The notes: generated by a model not told the origin, from the sequence alone. 32,171 nt of DNA from Frondihabitans sp. (GCA_025464735.1 JAODMX010000284.1:1-32171), one strand, 5' to 3'; shown: positions 24,001 to 31,916, counted from the first letter of the stretch. Numbers and translations are program-made.

Positions 24001-24400
24001 CGTCGAGCACACGGTGCCGGTGTCACGCGGAGTCAACCTCTACATCGGACTCGAGGCGATCGGCGAGGCCGACGAGAAGGGGGTGCGCACCGTCATGACC
24101 ACCCTCAACGGACAGCTGCGCCCCGTGTTCATCCGCGATCGCTCGATCGAGGTCTCGGCGAAGTCCGCCGAGAAGGCCGATCGCACCGTGCCCGGCGAGG
24201 TCGCGGCGCCCTTCTCTGGCGTGGTGACCCTCAAGGTCGCGGTCGGCGACCGCGTCGATGCTGGAGCGCCCGTTGCCACCATCGAGGCGATGAAGATGGA
24301 GGCGGCGATCACCTCGCCGGTCGCCGGAACGGTCGAGCGCCTCGCCATTCCGGCGACGCAACAGGTCGACGCGGGCGACCTGCTCGTGATCGTGTCGTAG
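21002..24400 (+). CDS. pyc: Pyruvate carboxylase
   Basis: A 1132-residue single-chain, biotin-dependent enzyme that carboxylates pyruvate to oxaloacetate using ATP and bicarbonate, replenishing the TCA cycle in the cytoplasm. The domain order is standard. Biotin carboxylase occupies about residues 1-455 (ILVANRGEIAIRAFRA, the ATP-grasp glycine loop AGGGGRGMRR, and FIEMNPRIQVEHTVTEE). The carboxyltransferase is at about 530-800 (ETTMRDAHQSLLATRVRT, HVHTHDTAGG). The PYC/allosteric linker lies at about 820-1030. The biotinyl domain ends the protein with EAMKMEA, with Lys about 1098 as the biotin site. Length and order match actinobacterial Pyc. The start is TTG, supported by a ribosome site. Confidence 0.97.
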   Translation: MFTKILVANRGEIAIRAFRAAFELGARTVAVYPWEDRNSMHRLKADEAYQIGEVGHPVRAYLDVSEIIRVAVESGADAIYPGYGFLSENPELAEAAAAAGITFIGPGQHVLEMAGNKVTAKEKAIAAGVPVLASTKASRDIDELIAGAADIGFPVFAKAVAGGGGRGMRRVETPDELRSALEAAMREADSAFGDPTMFIEQAVVRPRHIEVQILADATGETVHLFERDCSVQRRHQKVVEIAPAPNLDEDTRQAMYRDAIAFAKSIGYVNAGTVEFLLDTAGERKGQHVFIEMNPRIQVEHTVTEEVTDVDLVLSQMRIASGQTLKELGLEQSDIHLRGAALQCRITTEDPNAGFRPDTGRITTYRSPGGAGIRLDGGTINPGTQISPHFDSMLAKMTARGRDFPAAVVRAKRGLAEFRIRGVSTNIPFLQAVLEDPAFARGDLSTAFIEERPQLFEGHVSKDRGTKILTWLADVTVNQPNGKGDGAIDPALKLPQIDLTTEPPAGSRQRLLELGPVGFASALRAQTKLAVTETTMRDAHQSLLATRVRTRDLLTVAPYVARMTPDLLSVEAWGGATYDVALRFLGEDPWERLASLREALPNVAIQMLLRGRNTVGYTPYPTEVTDAFVKEAAATGVDIFRIFDALNDVSQMRPAIDAVLETGTTVAEVALCYTADLLDPAETLYTLDYYLRLAEQMVEAGAHIIGIKDMAGLLRAGAAEKLVTALRERFDLPVHVHTHDTAGGQLATLLAASRAGADAVDVASAPMAGTTSQPSASALVAALANTERDTGLSLAAVSDLEPYWEAVRRVYKPFESGLPGPTGRVYKHEIPGGQLSNLRQQAIALGLGDQFEKVEDWYAEANRILGRPTKVTPSSKVVGDLALQLAAAGADPADFEANPEKYDIPDSVIGFMAGELGDLPGGWPEPFRTKVLAGREVKIGVAPLDPEDSAGLSVAGRPRQELLNRLLFAGPTKQYQSIVSAYGDLSVVATPDYLYGLQPGVEHTVPVSRGVNLYIGLEAIGEADEKGVRTVMTTLNGQLRPVFIRDRSIEVSAKSAEKADRTVPGEVAAPFSGVVTLKVAVGDRVDAGAPVATIEAMKMEAAITSPVAGTVERLAIPATQQVDAGDLLVIVS

Positions 24401-24471
24401 CGTCGTCACCGCCGCCCGTCGCACCACCCCGTTGCGTCAGCCCGTTGTACCAGCCCAGGAGAATCACCGCA

Positions 24472-24963
24472 GTGAGTGAACGCCCCATCCGGTTGTTCGG
24501 AGACCCCGTGCTCCGGTCGCCGTCCGACCCCGTGAAGCTCGACGACCCCGGTGTCGCCGCGCTCGTCCAGGACCTCATCGACACGGTCACCCTCCCCGGG
24601 CGCGCCGGAGTGGCCGCCTGCCAGATCGGCGTCTCGCTTCGCGCCTTCAGCTACAACGTCGACGACGAGATCGGCTACGTGCTGAATCCCGTCGTCGTGG
24701 AGGTGCGCGGGGAGTCCGAACTCGTCGACGAGGGCTGCCTGTCCGTCCCCGGCTTCTACTTCCCGATGCGCCGCTACCCGTTCGCGCGCGTCGAAGGCAT
24801 CGACCTCGATGGCAACCCGGTTGTGCTCGAAGGCGAGGGCCTGATGGCCCAAGCCCTGCAGCACGAGACCGACCACCTCGACGGGAAGCTCTACGTGCTC
24901 GGCCTCGACCCCGGGATCAAACGGGATGCCATGCGCCAAATCCGCGAATCCACCTGGTTCTAA
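24472..24963 (+). CDS. def: Peptide deformylase
   Basis: A 163-residue metalloenzyme that removes the formyl group from the N-terminal methionine of new proteins. The three family motifs are present: GVAACQIGV (motif 1, GxGxAAxQ-like with one change), EGCLSVP (metal-binding Cys) and QHETDHLDG (HExxH, metal-binding His pair and catalytic Glu). The start is the GTG at 24472 after AGGAGA; a longer open frame upstream lacks family similarity. It is probably cotranscribed with pyc, whose stop is 71 bases upstream. The length fits the short actinobacterial type. Confidence 0.95.
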   Translation: MSERPIRLFGDPVLRSPSDPVKLDDPGVAALVQDLIDTVTLPGRAGVAACQIGVSLRAFSYNVDDEIGYVLNPVVVEVRGESELVDEGCLSVPGFYFPMRRYPFARVEGIDLDGNPVVLEGEGLMAQALQHETDHLDGKLYVLGLDPGIKRDAMRQIRESTWF

Positions 24964-24987
24964 AACGCTGCGCGCGGCTCGGGGAGA

Positions 24988-25013
24988 CACTCCGCGGGCT
25001 CTCGCGCGGAGTG
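24988..25013. terminator. GC-rich hairpin after def
   Basis: CACTCCGCG (24988-24996) and CGCGGAGTG (25005-25013) form a perfect 9-bp stem with an 8-base loop, 24 bases after the def stop and between convergent genes. There is no T run, so it may stop or stabilise transcripts rather than act as a textbook terminator. Confidence 0.6.
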
Positions 25014-25071
25014 CAGGCCGAATCCGCCCCTACACCAGCGGGGGAGGCGTGGATGGCGAAATTGGCCCGCG

Positions 25072-25090
25072 TTTGCTACCAGCTAGCAAA
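25072..25090. terminator. Second hairpin between def and the acyl-CoA-synthetase-like gene
   Basis: TTTGCTA (25072-25078) and TAGCAAA (25084-25090) are exact inverse complements around CCAGC. The stem ends in TTT on the minus strand and AAA on the plus strand. It lies about 40 bases beyond the stop of the minus-strand gene at 25131, where a terminator for that gene would be expected. Confidence 0.5.
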
Positions 25091-25130
25091 ATCGGAGGAC
25101 GAGCGTTCACCGCCGGGTGAGCGGCGAGGC

Positions 25131-26516
25131 CTAGTCCGTCGACGCGTCGGCGGCGACCGGCAGTGGCTCGACGATGTCTGCCAGCACAAGCGTGACTCGC
25201 CCCTCCGCGTCGAGAGAAGCCTCGATCCCCGTCTCGAGCCACGCCCCGCTTGCCCCGGCCCCGCCTAACCCGGCCCCGCCGGCAACCCCGTCACCTCGCA
25301 CCAGCAACCCGTCGTCGGCGCCGAGCGACACCTCGAGGCCCGCTAGCGGCGCTCCGACACCCCCGGTCTCCCGCTCGAACGGGTCGGAGTGGCGCTCGAT
25401 CAGCGCGATGCCGGAGGTCTCGGTGCTGCCGAACGCCTCGAGGGGTCGGACGTCGAGGGCGCGCATGAGGTAGCGGAGGCGCTGCGACAGCGCCGAGGGT
25501 CCGGCCAGCGAAACCACGTCGACGAGACGACCGCCCGCTGCCTTGCGGAGGCCCCGCAGGACGATGGCGTCGGCCAGCGCGAAGCGCGCCTTGAGCCCCC
25601 GGGGGACGGTCTCGTCGTCCAGTGCCCTGGCGTAGTCGATCGCGACGTCGAGTGCTTGCCGCAGCGCCGGGCCACGGCCCACGGCCTGCGCGCGCTCCTG
25701 CGCGGCCTCGTCGATGGTCTCGAAAACGAATGGCGGTGCCACGAGAAGCGTTGGTCGGAAGCTGGCGAGTGTATCGAGGAGGCGCGAAGGATCCGACAGA
25801 TGCCCGAGCTTCGTCCCCGTCGCGACCGAGATCAGTGTGACCAGTCGGGCGGTGACATCGACCGCGGGCAGCACGAGGAGCGTCGAGTGCCCGTCGCCGG
25901 TCGCGGGGTCGAGCACCTCGGCAAGGGACCGCGCTCGCGCGGCCAGCACCCTGTGGCTCACGGTGACGCGACGGAGTCCGTCGCCGGTAGGAACGAAGTA
26001 GTCGCCGAGGGCCGTCTCGCTGGTCACCGCTGCCGCGCTCTCGGCCAACGTCTCATCGGAGACGCCGCGCCCTGCGAGCACGAGCTTCTCGAGCCCGTTG
26101 AGGGCCACCTGCCAGACCTCGGAGACGAGCGGCAGATCGCCGTGGAGCTCGTCGAACCGCGCGAAGTCGCGAGCTGTTTCGACGACCATCGCGACGACCT
26201 CGGCGATCTCGAGCACCGCCTGGATCTCGTCCTGCGAGGCGCCCTGTGCCACAGGTACGACCGCGACGCCGATCAGGGCGGTGGCAAAGTCGACGAGGGT
26301 CGCCTCGAAGCGGTTCGAGCAGAGCACGCCGACCCGATCGCCGTGCCGAAGACCGGCCGCGAGGAACCCTTTGGCGAGGGCGCGGACACGGTCGTCGAAC
26401 TCCGCCGCCGAGAGGTCGAACCAGCCACCGAACGAATCCGGGATCGCGAAGAGTCGCGCTGCAGGATCCTGCGCGACCCGCTCGACGAGAAGGGTGTTCG
26501 CCTGGAGCTCGGACAT
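25131..26516 (-). CDS. Degenerate acyl-CoA synthetase-like (ANL superfamily) protein
   Basis: A 461-residue member of the adenylate-forming superfamily, closest in pattern to long-chain fatty-acid CoA ligases (FadD15 type). Recognisable blocks are DRVRALAKGFLAAGLRHGDR, VVPVAQGAS, VAPPFVFETIDEAAQ, LVDVVSLAGPSALSQ and the A5-like GSTETSG (363-369). Key catalytic motifs are lost. The ATP-binding TSGTTG-x-PKG is replaced at 173-188 by FVPTGDGLRRV. The TGD of motif A7 reads TGI (429-431), and the C-terminal subdomain with the A10 lysine is missing. It therefore probably does not adenylate substrates. Its place beside glk and plsC matches the fadD15 neighbourhood. TAGTGT 6 bases before the ATG suggests a leaderless mRNA. 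Confidence 0.82.
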   Translation of the reverse strand: MSELQANTLLVERVAQDPAARLFAIPDSFGGWFDLSAAEFDDRVRALAKGFLAAGLRHGDRVGVLCSNRFEATLVDFATALIGVAVVPVAQGASQDEIQAVLEIAEVVAMVVETARDFARFDELHGDLPLVSEVWQVALNGLEKLVLAGRGVSDETLAESAAAVTSETALGDYFVPTGDGLRRVTVSHRVLAARARSLAEVLDPATGDGHSTLLVLPAVDVTARLVTLISVATGTKLGHLSDPSRLLDTLASFRPTLLVAPPFVFETIDEAAQERAQAVGRGPALRQALDVAIDYARALDDETVPRGLKARFALADAIVLRGLRKAAGGRLVDVVSLAGPSALSQRLRYLMRALDVRPLEAFGSTETSGIALIERHSDPFERETGGVGAPLAGLEVSLGADDGLLVRGDGVAGGAGLGGAGASGAWLETGIEASLDAEGRVTLVLADIVEPLPVAADASTD

Positions 26517-26599
26517 ATCCCCACACTAGCGAAGGGCACTTGGACGGGGTCGCCCAGCCGAGCGGGCTCGGCCCGATTGCGACGGTAGAGTAGTCGCTC

Positions 26600-27565
26600 G
26601 TGCAGGCCATCGGAATCGACATCGGCGGAACAAAGATCGCGGGAGGCGTCGTCACCGAACTCGGTGAGATCGTCGCAGAACGACGGGTTCCGACCCCGAC
26701 GGGCGATTCCGAGGCCATCGTGGCTGCGGTGGTCGACATGATCCGCGACCTCCAGAGCGACCAGAAGGCCCACGGTCACGACATCGTGGCTGCAGGAGTC
26801 GCGGCTCCCGGGTTCATCGACGCCGCGCAATCGACTGTCTACTACACGCCCAACATCCCGTGGCGTAACGAGCCCCTGCGAGCTCGCCTGAACGAGAAGC
26901 TCGACCTCCACATCACCATCGATAACGACGCCAACGCGGCCGGCTGGGCCGAGTTCCGGTTTGGGGCTGCCCGTCTGGCCTCCGACATGACGATGCTCAC
27001 CATCGGTACGGGTGTGGGCGGTGCGATCGTGGCACAGGACCGCCTACTTCGCGGCGGCTTCGGCACCGGCGGTGAGCTCGGCCACCTGCGCATCGTGCCC
27101 GACGGTCTTCCCTGCGGTTGCGGGGCATTCGGCTGCATCGAGCAGTACGGATCCGGTCGGGCCCTGCTCCGAATGGCTGGCGAGGTCGCCGATCGCGGCG
27201 GTGTCACCGGCAAGGCGTTGGCCGACATTCGGGCGCAGAAGGGCGAGCTGGGCGGAAACGATGTCAGCGGCCTCCTTGCCGCGGGCGACCCGGGCGCCCT
27301 CGAGGCGCTCCGTGAACTCGGATCCTGGCTCGGCCAGGCCTGCGCGTCGCTCAGCGTCGTTCTCGACCCGCAACTGTTCGTGTTCGGTGGGGGAGTGGCG
27401 CAGGCCGGCGAGCTGCTGCTCGCGCCGATCCGCGAGGCCTATCTGACGCACCTTCCCGCTCGCGGGTTCCACCCGGAGCCCGATTTCGTCATCGCCGAGC
27501 TGGTCAACGATGCCGGAGTCGTCGGTGCCGCCGACCTCGCTCGCGTTCACGTCAACGCCCTCTGA
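26600..27565 (+). CDS. glk: ROK-family glucokinase
   Basis: A 321-residue sugar kinase that phosphorylates glucose at C6 with ATP (polyphosphate use is known in relatives). ROK features are the phosphate-binding GIDIGGTKIAGGVV near the N-terminus, GVAAPGFID, the sugar-site block IDNDANAAGWAEFRFGA, TIGTGVGGAI, and the zinc-binding GELGHLRI plus CGCGAFGCIEQYGSG. The GTG start follows a TAGAGT box by 8 bases with no ribosome site, so the mRNA is probably leaderless. It diverges from the acyl-CoA-synthetase-like gene and is followed 46 bases later by plsC, the order found in other actinobacteria. Specificity for glucose is inferred from this context. Confidence 0.9.
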   Translation: MQAIGIDIGGTKIAGGVVTELGEIVAERRVPTPTGDSEAIVAAVVDMIRDLQSDQKAHGHDIVAAGVAAPGFIDAAQSTVYYTPNIPWRNEPLRARLNEKLDLHITIDNDANAAGWAEFRFGAARLASDMTMLTIGTGVGGAIVAQDRLLRGGFGTGGELGHLRIVPDGLPCGCGAFGCIEQYGSGRALLRMAGEVADRGGVTGKALADIRAQKGELGGNDVSGLLAAGDPGALEALRELGSWLGQACASLSVVLDPQLFVFGGGVAQAGELLLAPIREAYLTHLPARGFHPEPDFVIAELVNDAGVVGAADLARVHVNAL

Positions 27566-27611
27566 CGCCCGACTAGACTTCGCAGAGCATTCAGGGCGAG
27601 AGGAGACGACG

Positions 27612-28301
27612 TTGTTCTACTGGATCATGAAGACGTTCCTGTTCCGTCCGATCCTCCTGTCGATCTTTCGCCCCTGGGTCGTCGGCAAGCAGAACGTGCC
27701 GGAGTCGGGCCCGGTGATCTTCGCGAGCAATCATCTCTCGTTCGTCGATTCGATCTTCCTGCCGCTCGTGCTCGACCGTCGCATCTCGTTCCTGGCCAAG
27801 AGCGACTACTTCACCGGGCGTGGTGTGCGCGGGGTTCTGACTCGGCTGTTCTTCAATGCGACCGGTCAGCTCTCCATCGATCGCTCGGGTGGCAAGGCCT
27901 CGGAGGCGTCGCTCGCTACCGGCCTCGGCGTCCTGAACCGGGGTGAGCAGCTCGGCATCTACCCCGAGGGCACTCGAAGCCCCGACGGCAAGCTCTACCG
28001 CGGCCGGACAGGCATCGCCCGCATGGTCCTGGAGGGCAGAGTGCGAGTCGTGCCGGTCGCGATGATCGATACTCAGAAGGTGATGATCACCGGATCCAGA
28101 CGGCCCCATCTGCACCGCATCGGGGTTGTTTTCGGCGAGGCGCTCGACTTCAGTCGCTTCGAAGGTCTCGAGGGCGATCGGTTCATTCTCCGCTCGATCA
28201 CCGACGAGATCATGCACGAACTGAACAAGCTCGGCGGGCAGGAATACGCGGATGTCTACGCGTCTTCAGTCAAAGAGAGGCGCGCAGTTCTTTCGCGCTA
28301 G
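27612..28301 (+). CDS. plsC: 1-acylglycerol-3-phosphate acyltransferase (PlsC family)
   Basis: A 229-residue membrane-associated acyltransferase that adds the second acyl chain to lysophosphatidic acid in phospholipid synthesis. The catalytic HX4D motif is NHLSFVD (His41-Asp46), and the substrate-binding motif is YPEGTRS (117-123). FNATGQLSIDRSGG and VVPVAMIDTQ are further family blocks. The first 20 residues are hydrophobic (MFYWIMKTFLFRPILLSIF) and may associate with the membrane. The start is TTG at 27612 with GAGAGGAGA upstream; the frame is open earlier only as an overlap with glk. A TAGACT box at 27574 may give it its own promoter. DAHP synthase follows 58 bases later. Confidence 0.92.
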   Translation: MFYWIMKTFLFRPILLSIFRPWVVGKQNVPESGPVIFASNHLSFVDSIFLPLVLDRRISFLAKSDYFTGRGVRGVLTRLFFNATGQLSIDRSGGKASEASLATGLGVLNRGEQLGIYPEGTRSPDGKLYRGRTGIARMVLEGRVRVVPVAMIDTQKVMITGSRRPHLHRIGVVFGEALDFSRFEGLEGDRFILRSITDEIMHELNKLGGQEYADVYASSVKERRAVLSR

Positions 28302-28359
28302 GCTCGGACTTTGGGCTCTTCGCAGCCTCTCCACCGTTCACCTGACATGAGGACAGTAC

Positions 28360-29736
28360 GTGCTCCAGACCACAGAACCAGTCATTTCTGCCGATCCCGA
28401 CGTGATCGCAGGGCTGGACTATTGGCGCACGCTCCCCATCAAGCAGCAGCCCCAATGGACCGACGCGTCCGCGGTCGCAGCGGCCTCGGCCGAGATCGCG
28501 ACCTACCCGCCGCTGGTCTTCGCCGGCGAGGTCGACACGCTCCGCGAGCGGCTGGCGGCGGCGGCCTCCGGCAACGCTTTCCTCCTCCAGGGGGGTGACT
28601 GCGCCGAGACGTTCGCCGACGCGACCGCCGACAACATCCGCAATCGCGTCAAGACGATCCTGCAGATGGCCGTCGTGCTCACCTACGGCGCCTCGGTTCC
28701 CGTCATCAAGATGGGCCGGATGGCCGGTCAGTTTGCAAAGCCGCGCTCGAGCGACATGGAGACGCGCGACGGCGTGACGCTGCCCGCGTACCGTGGCGAC
28801 ATCATCAACGGCTATGACTTCACGCCAGAATCACGGCGTCCGGATCCAGCACGCCTGGTTCGCGGCTACCACACCTCGGCATCGACGCTGAACCTGATCC
28901 GCGCCTTCACCCAGGGAGGCTTCGCCGACCTGCGTCAGGTCCACTCCTGGAACCGCGGTTTCGCGGCGAATCCGGCCAACGCGATGTACGAGCAGATGGC
29001 CAAGGAGATCGACAAGGCCGTCAAGTTCATGGAGGCCGCCGGGGCTGACTTCGACGAGATGAAGCGCGCCGAGTTCTACACCTGCCACGAGGCGCTCCTG
29101 ATGGACTACGAGCGTCCGATGACCAGGATCGACTCGCGCACGGGCACGCCTTACACGCTGTCGAGTCACTTCGTCTGGATCGGGGAGCGCACGCGTGACC
29201 TCGACGGCGCGCACGTCGACTTTCTCTCGCGGGTGCGCAATCCGATCGGGGTGAAGCTTGGGCCGTCGACGACCCCCGACGACATGCTGCGTCTGATTGA
29301 CAAACTCGATCCCGAGCGCGAGCCCGGTCGGCTCACCTTCATCACCCGCATGGGCGCGGGCAAGATCCGCGACACCCTGCCGCCCCTCCTCGAGGCGATC
29401 AAGAACGCCGACGCGACTCCTCTCTGGGTGTCTGATCCAATGCACGGCAACGGGATGACCACGCCGACCGGCTACAAGACCCGCCGCTTCGAGGAGATCG
29501 TCGACGAGGTCAAGGGCTTCTTCGAATCCCACCGTGCCGCGGGCACACACCCCGGCGGGATTCACATCGAGCTCACCGGCGACGACGTCACCGAGTGCCT
29601 GGGCGGCTCAGAGCACATCGACGAGGCCACCCTCGCGACGCGCTACGAGAGCCTCTGCGACCCCCGGCTCAACCACATGCAGTCGCTCGAGCTGGCATTC
29701 CTCGTCGCCGAAGAACTCTCCCACGGCAACGACTGA
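28360..29736 (+). CDS. aroG: Class II 3-deoxy-7-phosphoheptulonate (DAHP) synthase
   Basis: A 458-residue enzyme that condenses phosphoenolpyruvate and erythrose 4-phosphate, the first step of the shikimate pathway to aromatic amino acids. Class II signatures are FLLQGGDCAETF, VIKMGRMAGQFAKPRS, GDIINGYDF, YHTSASTLNLIRA, SHFVWIGERTR, VKLGPSTTPDD and a terminal DPRLNHMQSLELAFLVAE. Metal-ligand residues lie in the conserved Cys (GDC), the SDPMHGN block (His) and the late CDPRLN (Asp). The length is typical. The start is GTG at 28360 after GAGGAC. In mycobacteria the same gene type (aroG) sits near pknL, as here. The 58-bp leader shows no attenuator that I can recognise. Confidence 0.95.
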   Translation: MLQTTEPVISADPDVIAGLDYWRTLPIKQQPQWTDASAVAAASAEIATYPPLVFAGEVDTLRERLAAAASGNAFLLQGGDCAETFADATADNIRNRVKTILQMAVVLTYGASVPVIKMGRMAGQFAKPRSSDMETRDGVTLPAYRGDIINGYDFTPESRRPDPARLVRGYHTSASTLNLIRAFTQGGFADLRQVHSWNRGFAANPANAMYEQMAKEIDKAVKFMEAAGADFDEMKRAEFYTCHEALLMDYERPMTRIDSRTGTPYTLSSHFVWIGERTRDLDGAHVDFLSRVRNPIGVKLGPSTTPDDMLRLIDKLDPEREPGRLTFITRMGAGKIRDTLPPLLEAIKNADATPLWVSDPMHGNGMTTPTGYKTRRFEEIVDEVKGFFESHRAAGTHPGGIHIELTGDDVTECLGGSEHIDEATLATRYESLCDPRLNHMQSLELAFLVAEELSHGND

Positions 29737-29742
29737 GCGTGA

Positions 29743-29829
29743 CCCGGCGGGGCCGTCTGCGGCGTTGTCGTCGGTTGCGATAGCGGCGCTATCGCTGCCC
29801 TCCTTCGCCTTGCAGCCGGCCCCTCCGGG
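29743..29829. repeat. Structured intergenic repeat B, copy 2
   Basis: Begins CCCGGCGGGGCC (29743-29754) and ends GGCCCCTCCGGG (29818-29829), which pair with one mismatch. The interior matches 19671-19733 almost base for base, but the central loop is longer and forms a perfect small hairpin, GATAGC-GGC-GCTATC. It starts 6 bases after the DAHP synthase stop and directly precedes the second copy of the 70-bp palindromic element. Confidence 0.75.
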
Positions 29830-29843
29830 CCACGCTCACGGCA

Positions 29844-29913
29844 GCTAAACCCTCGGCGCTGGCCGTGACGGTGGTCCTAGGACCACCGCGACGGCCGACG
29901 GCGAGGGTCTAGC
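29844..29913. repeat. 70-bp palindromic element, copy 2 (likely bidirectional terminator)
   Basis: Same length and layout as 9647-9716, with an identical 20-bp core palindrome (CGGTGGTCCTAGGACCACCG at 29869-29888). The outer arms begin GCTAAACCCTCG and end GAGGGTCTAGC; they have diverged from copy 1 but still pair. It lies between the convergent DAHP synthase and kinase genes, as copy 1 lies between convergent genes. Confidence 0.75.
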
Positions 29914-29927
29914 GCAGCGGCGAGCGG

Positions 29928-31916
29928 TTAGCCGATCCCGATGGCGTTGTACTTCAGCGTGATGGTGTCACCCTTGTAGGCAGTAGAGGTGGCACCGGGG
30001 CTCATCGACGCCACGGTCAGGAAGCTCTTCCAGTTGAGGGCGTCGCAGGCAATCGTGGGTGAGCACTTCTTGTAGGTCACCTTGAGGCCGAGGGCGGTGA
30101 GGTCCTGCTCGGCGGTCGCGATGCTCTTGCCGACCTCGTTCGGAACGGTGATGGGCGTCGGCCCCTTGGAGACGACGAGGTTGATCGTCGCGCCTGGTTT
30201 GACCGGCCCGGACGCGGCCGGTGACGACGAGATGACGGATCCGGACGGCACGCTGTCGCTGTAGTCGGTCCCCGTTTCCGTCCCTGTCAGTTGCACGGCG
30301 GCGAGTGCGGCCTGGGCGTCGGCGAGGGATTTGCCGTTGACGTTGGGCACGGGACCGAGGGAGACGGTGAGGGTGACCGGCTGCTGCTCGCCGTACTTCG
30401 CCATGCTCCCGAGATCGACGGCCGCCCCCTGGGCATTCACGCCCGCGACCGAGAGAACGATGCCTTTGGCATGGTCGTCGAATTGGTAGCCCGATGTCTT
30501 GACTGTGAAATGGGACAGGACCGACCTCGCGGCCGCCTCCTGCTGCCCGACGACCTTGGGGAAGGCGAGCATTCTCGGGCCCTGGGAGACGACGAGCGAG
30601 ACAGCGGATCCTTTCTTGACACTCGATCCTGACTTCGGCTGCGTGACCGTCACCTGACCCGCTTTCACAACGGGGCTGAACGCCTTCACCTGGGTCGACG
30701 GAACCTGAAAGCCGGCCGCTTTGAGTTGGGAGGTGGCCGTGGCGACGCTCGCGTTCGAGATGCCGGGGACGGTCGTCTGACCGCCGGGCCCCGACCCGAA
30801 CCACCAGGCGACTCCGCCGACGACCAGGGCGATCACGATCACGATCACGAGCCAGACGACTCCGCGCTTGCGCCGAGCCGTCGCTTTGCGCGACAGTGCT
30901 TCGGCATTGGACGAGGATCCGGTAGCAGCGACCGGCCCGGTCCGGTGCCGAGCCTTCTGGAGTACCTGGGTCTCGCCGGTAGGGCCGCGGAGGGGCTGCC
31001 CTGCGGCAGGCGGCACGGGCGCCATCGCTCTCGGCAGCACCATCGTCTTGTTCACGGCTTTCGCGCCGGGCTCGGCGAGGCCACGCTGCAAGTCGTAGAG
31101 GTGCTCGAGCATCGCCCGGGCGTCGCGAGGACGCTGGTCGGGGTCGCGGGCCGTCGCCCTTAGCACGAGTTCGTCTAGTTCCTGTGGCTCGCGATGATTG
31201 ACGGCACTCGGCATCGGCACCGTGTCGTTCGCATGCTGGTAGGCAATCTGCATCGGCTGCTCGCCCTTGTAGGGCTGCTCGCCGGTGAGCATTTCGTAGA
31301 GCATGATGCCGAGTGCGTAGATGTCGCTTCGGGTGTCGGCGATTCCCCTGGTGACGAGTTCGGGTGAGAGGTACGCGATCGTGCCGAGGAGGGCGGCGCC
31401 GGTCGCGGTGTTGGCACTTGCTGCACGGGCGAGCCCGAAGTCGCCGATCTTGATGCGCCCGTCGTCGGCCAGCAGCACGTTCTCGGGCTTCACATCACGG
31501 TGCACGATTCCAGCCTTGTGCGCCGCGGCGAGGCCACCGAGTACCGCCTCCATGATGTCGAGGGTCTGCTCGGTCGTGAGCCGGCCGTAGTCTTTCAGCA
31601 GATCGCGTAAGGTCATGCCGGGCAGATACTCCATGACCATGTAGGCCATCTCGTCGTCTTGGCCCTGGTCGAAAACGCTCACCACGTTGGGGTGTGCAAG
31701 CCGGGCCGCCGAACGCGCCTCTTGAACGAACCGTTCGCGAAAAGCCTCGTCGTCGGCGAGGTGCCCGTGCATGATCTTGATGGCCACCCGGCGGTCGAGC
31801 CGCAGATCGTTGGCCACGTACACCGTGGCCATACCGCCGCGGGCGATGCGCGAGGTCACCTGATACCGGCCGTCGACAAGACGGTCGATCATCGGGTCTG
31901 TGGGCGCGCTGGTCAC
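29928..31916 (-). CDS. pknL: Ser/Thr protein kinase with four PASTA domains (PknL-type)
   Basis: A 662-residue transmembrane kinase. The kinase domain (about residues 18-280) has a glycine-loop RIARGGMATVY, Lys47 (VAIK), catalytic HRD with Asp141 (HRDVKPEN) and DFG 159-161. The activation loop ASANTATGAALLGT carries threonines suited to autophosphorylation. A linker leads to one membrane segment (about 350-372, RRKRGVVWLVIVIVIALVVG). Four extracellular PASTA units follow; the last contains a Cys pair (KKCSP, IACDAL). PASTA domains sense cell-wall fragments. Next to DAHP synthase and the Rv2175c-type gene, the pknL neighbourhood is matched, so I use that name rather than pknB. The start is GTG with a TAGACT box 7 bases upstream, leaderless. 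Confidence 0.9.
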   Translation of the reverse strand: MTSAPTDPMIDRLVDGRYQVTSRIARGGMATVYVANDLRLDRRVAIKIMHGHLADDEAFRERFVQEARSAARLAHPNVVSVFDQGQDDEMAYMVMEYLPGMTLRDLLKDYGRLTTEQTLDIMEAVLGGLAAAHKAGIVHRDVKPENVLLADDGRIKIGDFGLARAASANTATGAALLGTIAYLSPELVTRGIADTRSDIYALGIMLYEMLTGEQPYKGEQPMQIAYQHANDTVPMPSAVNHREPQELDELVLRATARDPDQRPRDARAMLEHLYDLQRGLAEPGAKAVNKTMVLPRAMAPVPPAAGQPLRGPTGETQVLQKARHRTGPVAATGSSSNAEALSRKATARRKRGVVWLVIVIVIALVVGGVAWWFGSGPGGQTTVPGISNASVATATSQLKAAGFQVPSTQVKAFSPVVKAGQVTVTQPKSGSSVKKGSAVSLVVSQGPRMLAFPKVVGQQEAAARSVLSHFTVKTSGYQFDDHAKGIVLSVAGVNAQGAAVDLGSMAKYGEQQPVTLTVSLGPVPNVNGKSLADAQAALAAVQLTGTETGTDYSDSVPSGSVISSSPAASGPVKPGATINLVVSKGPTPITVPNEVGKSIATAEQDLTALGLKVTYKKCSPTIACDALNWKSFLTVASMSPGATSTAYKGDTITLKYNAIGIG

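Noticed and set aside
28302..28359. Attenuator or aromatic amino-acid leader peptide before the DAHP synthase
   Set aside because: The gap is only 58 bases and shows no short frame rich in Trp, Phe or Tyr codons and no alternative hairpins.
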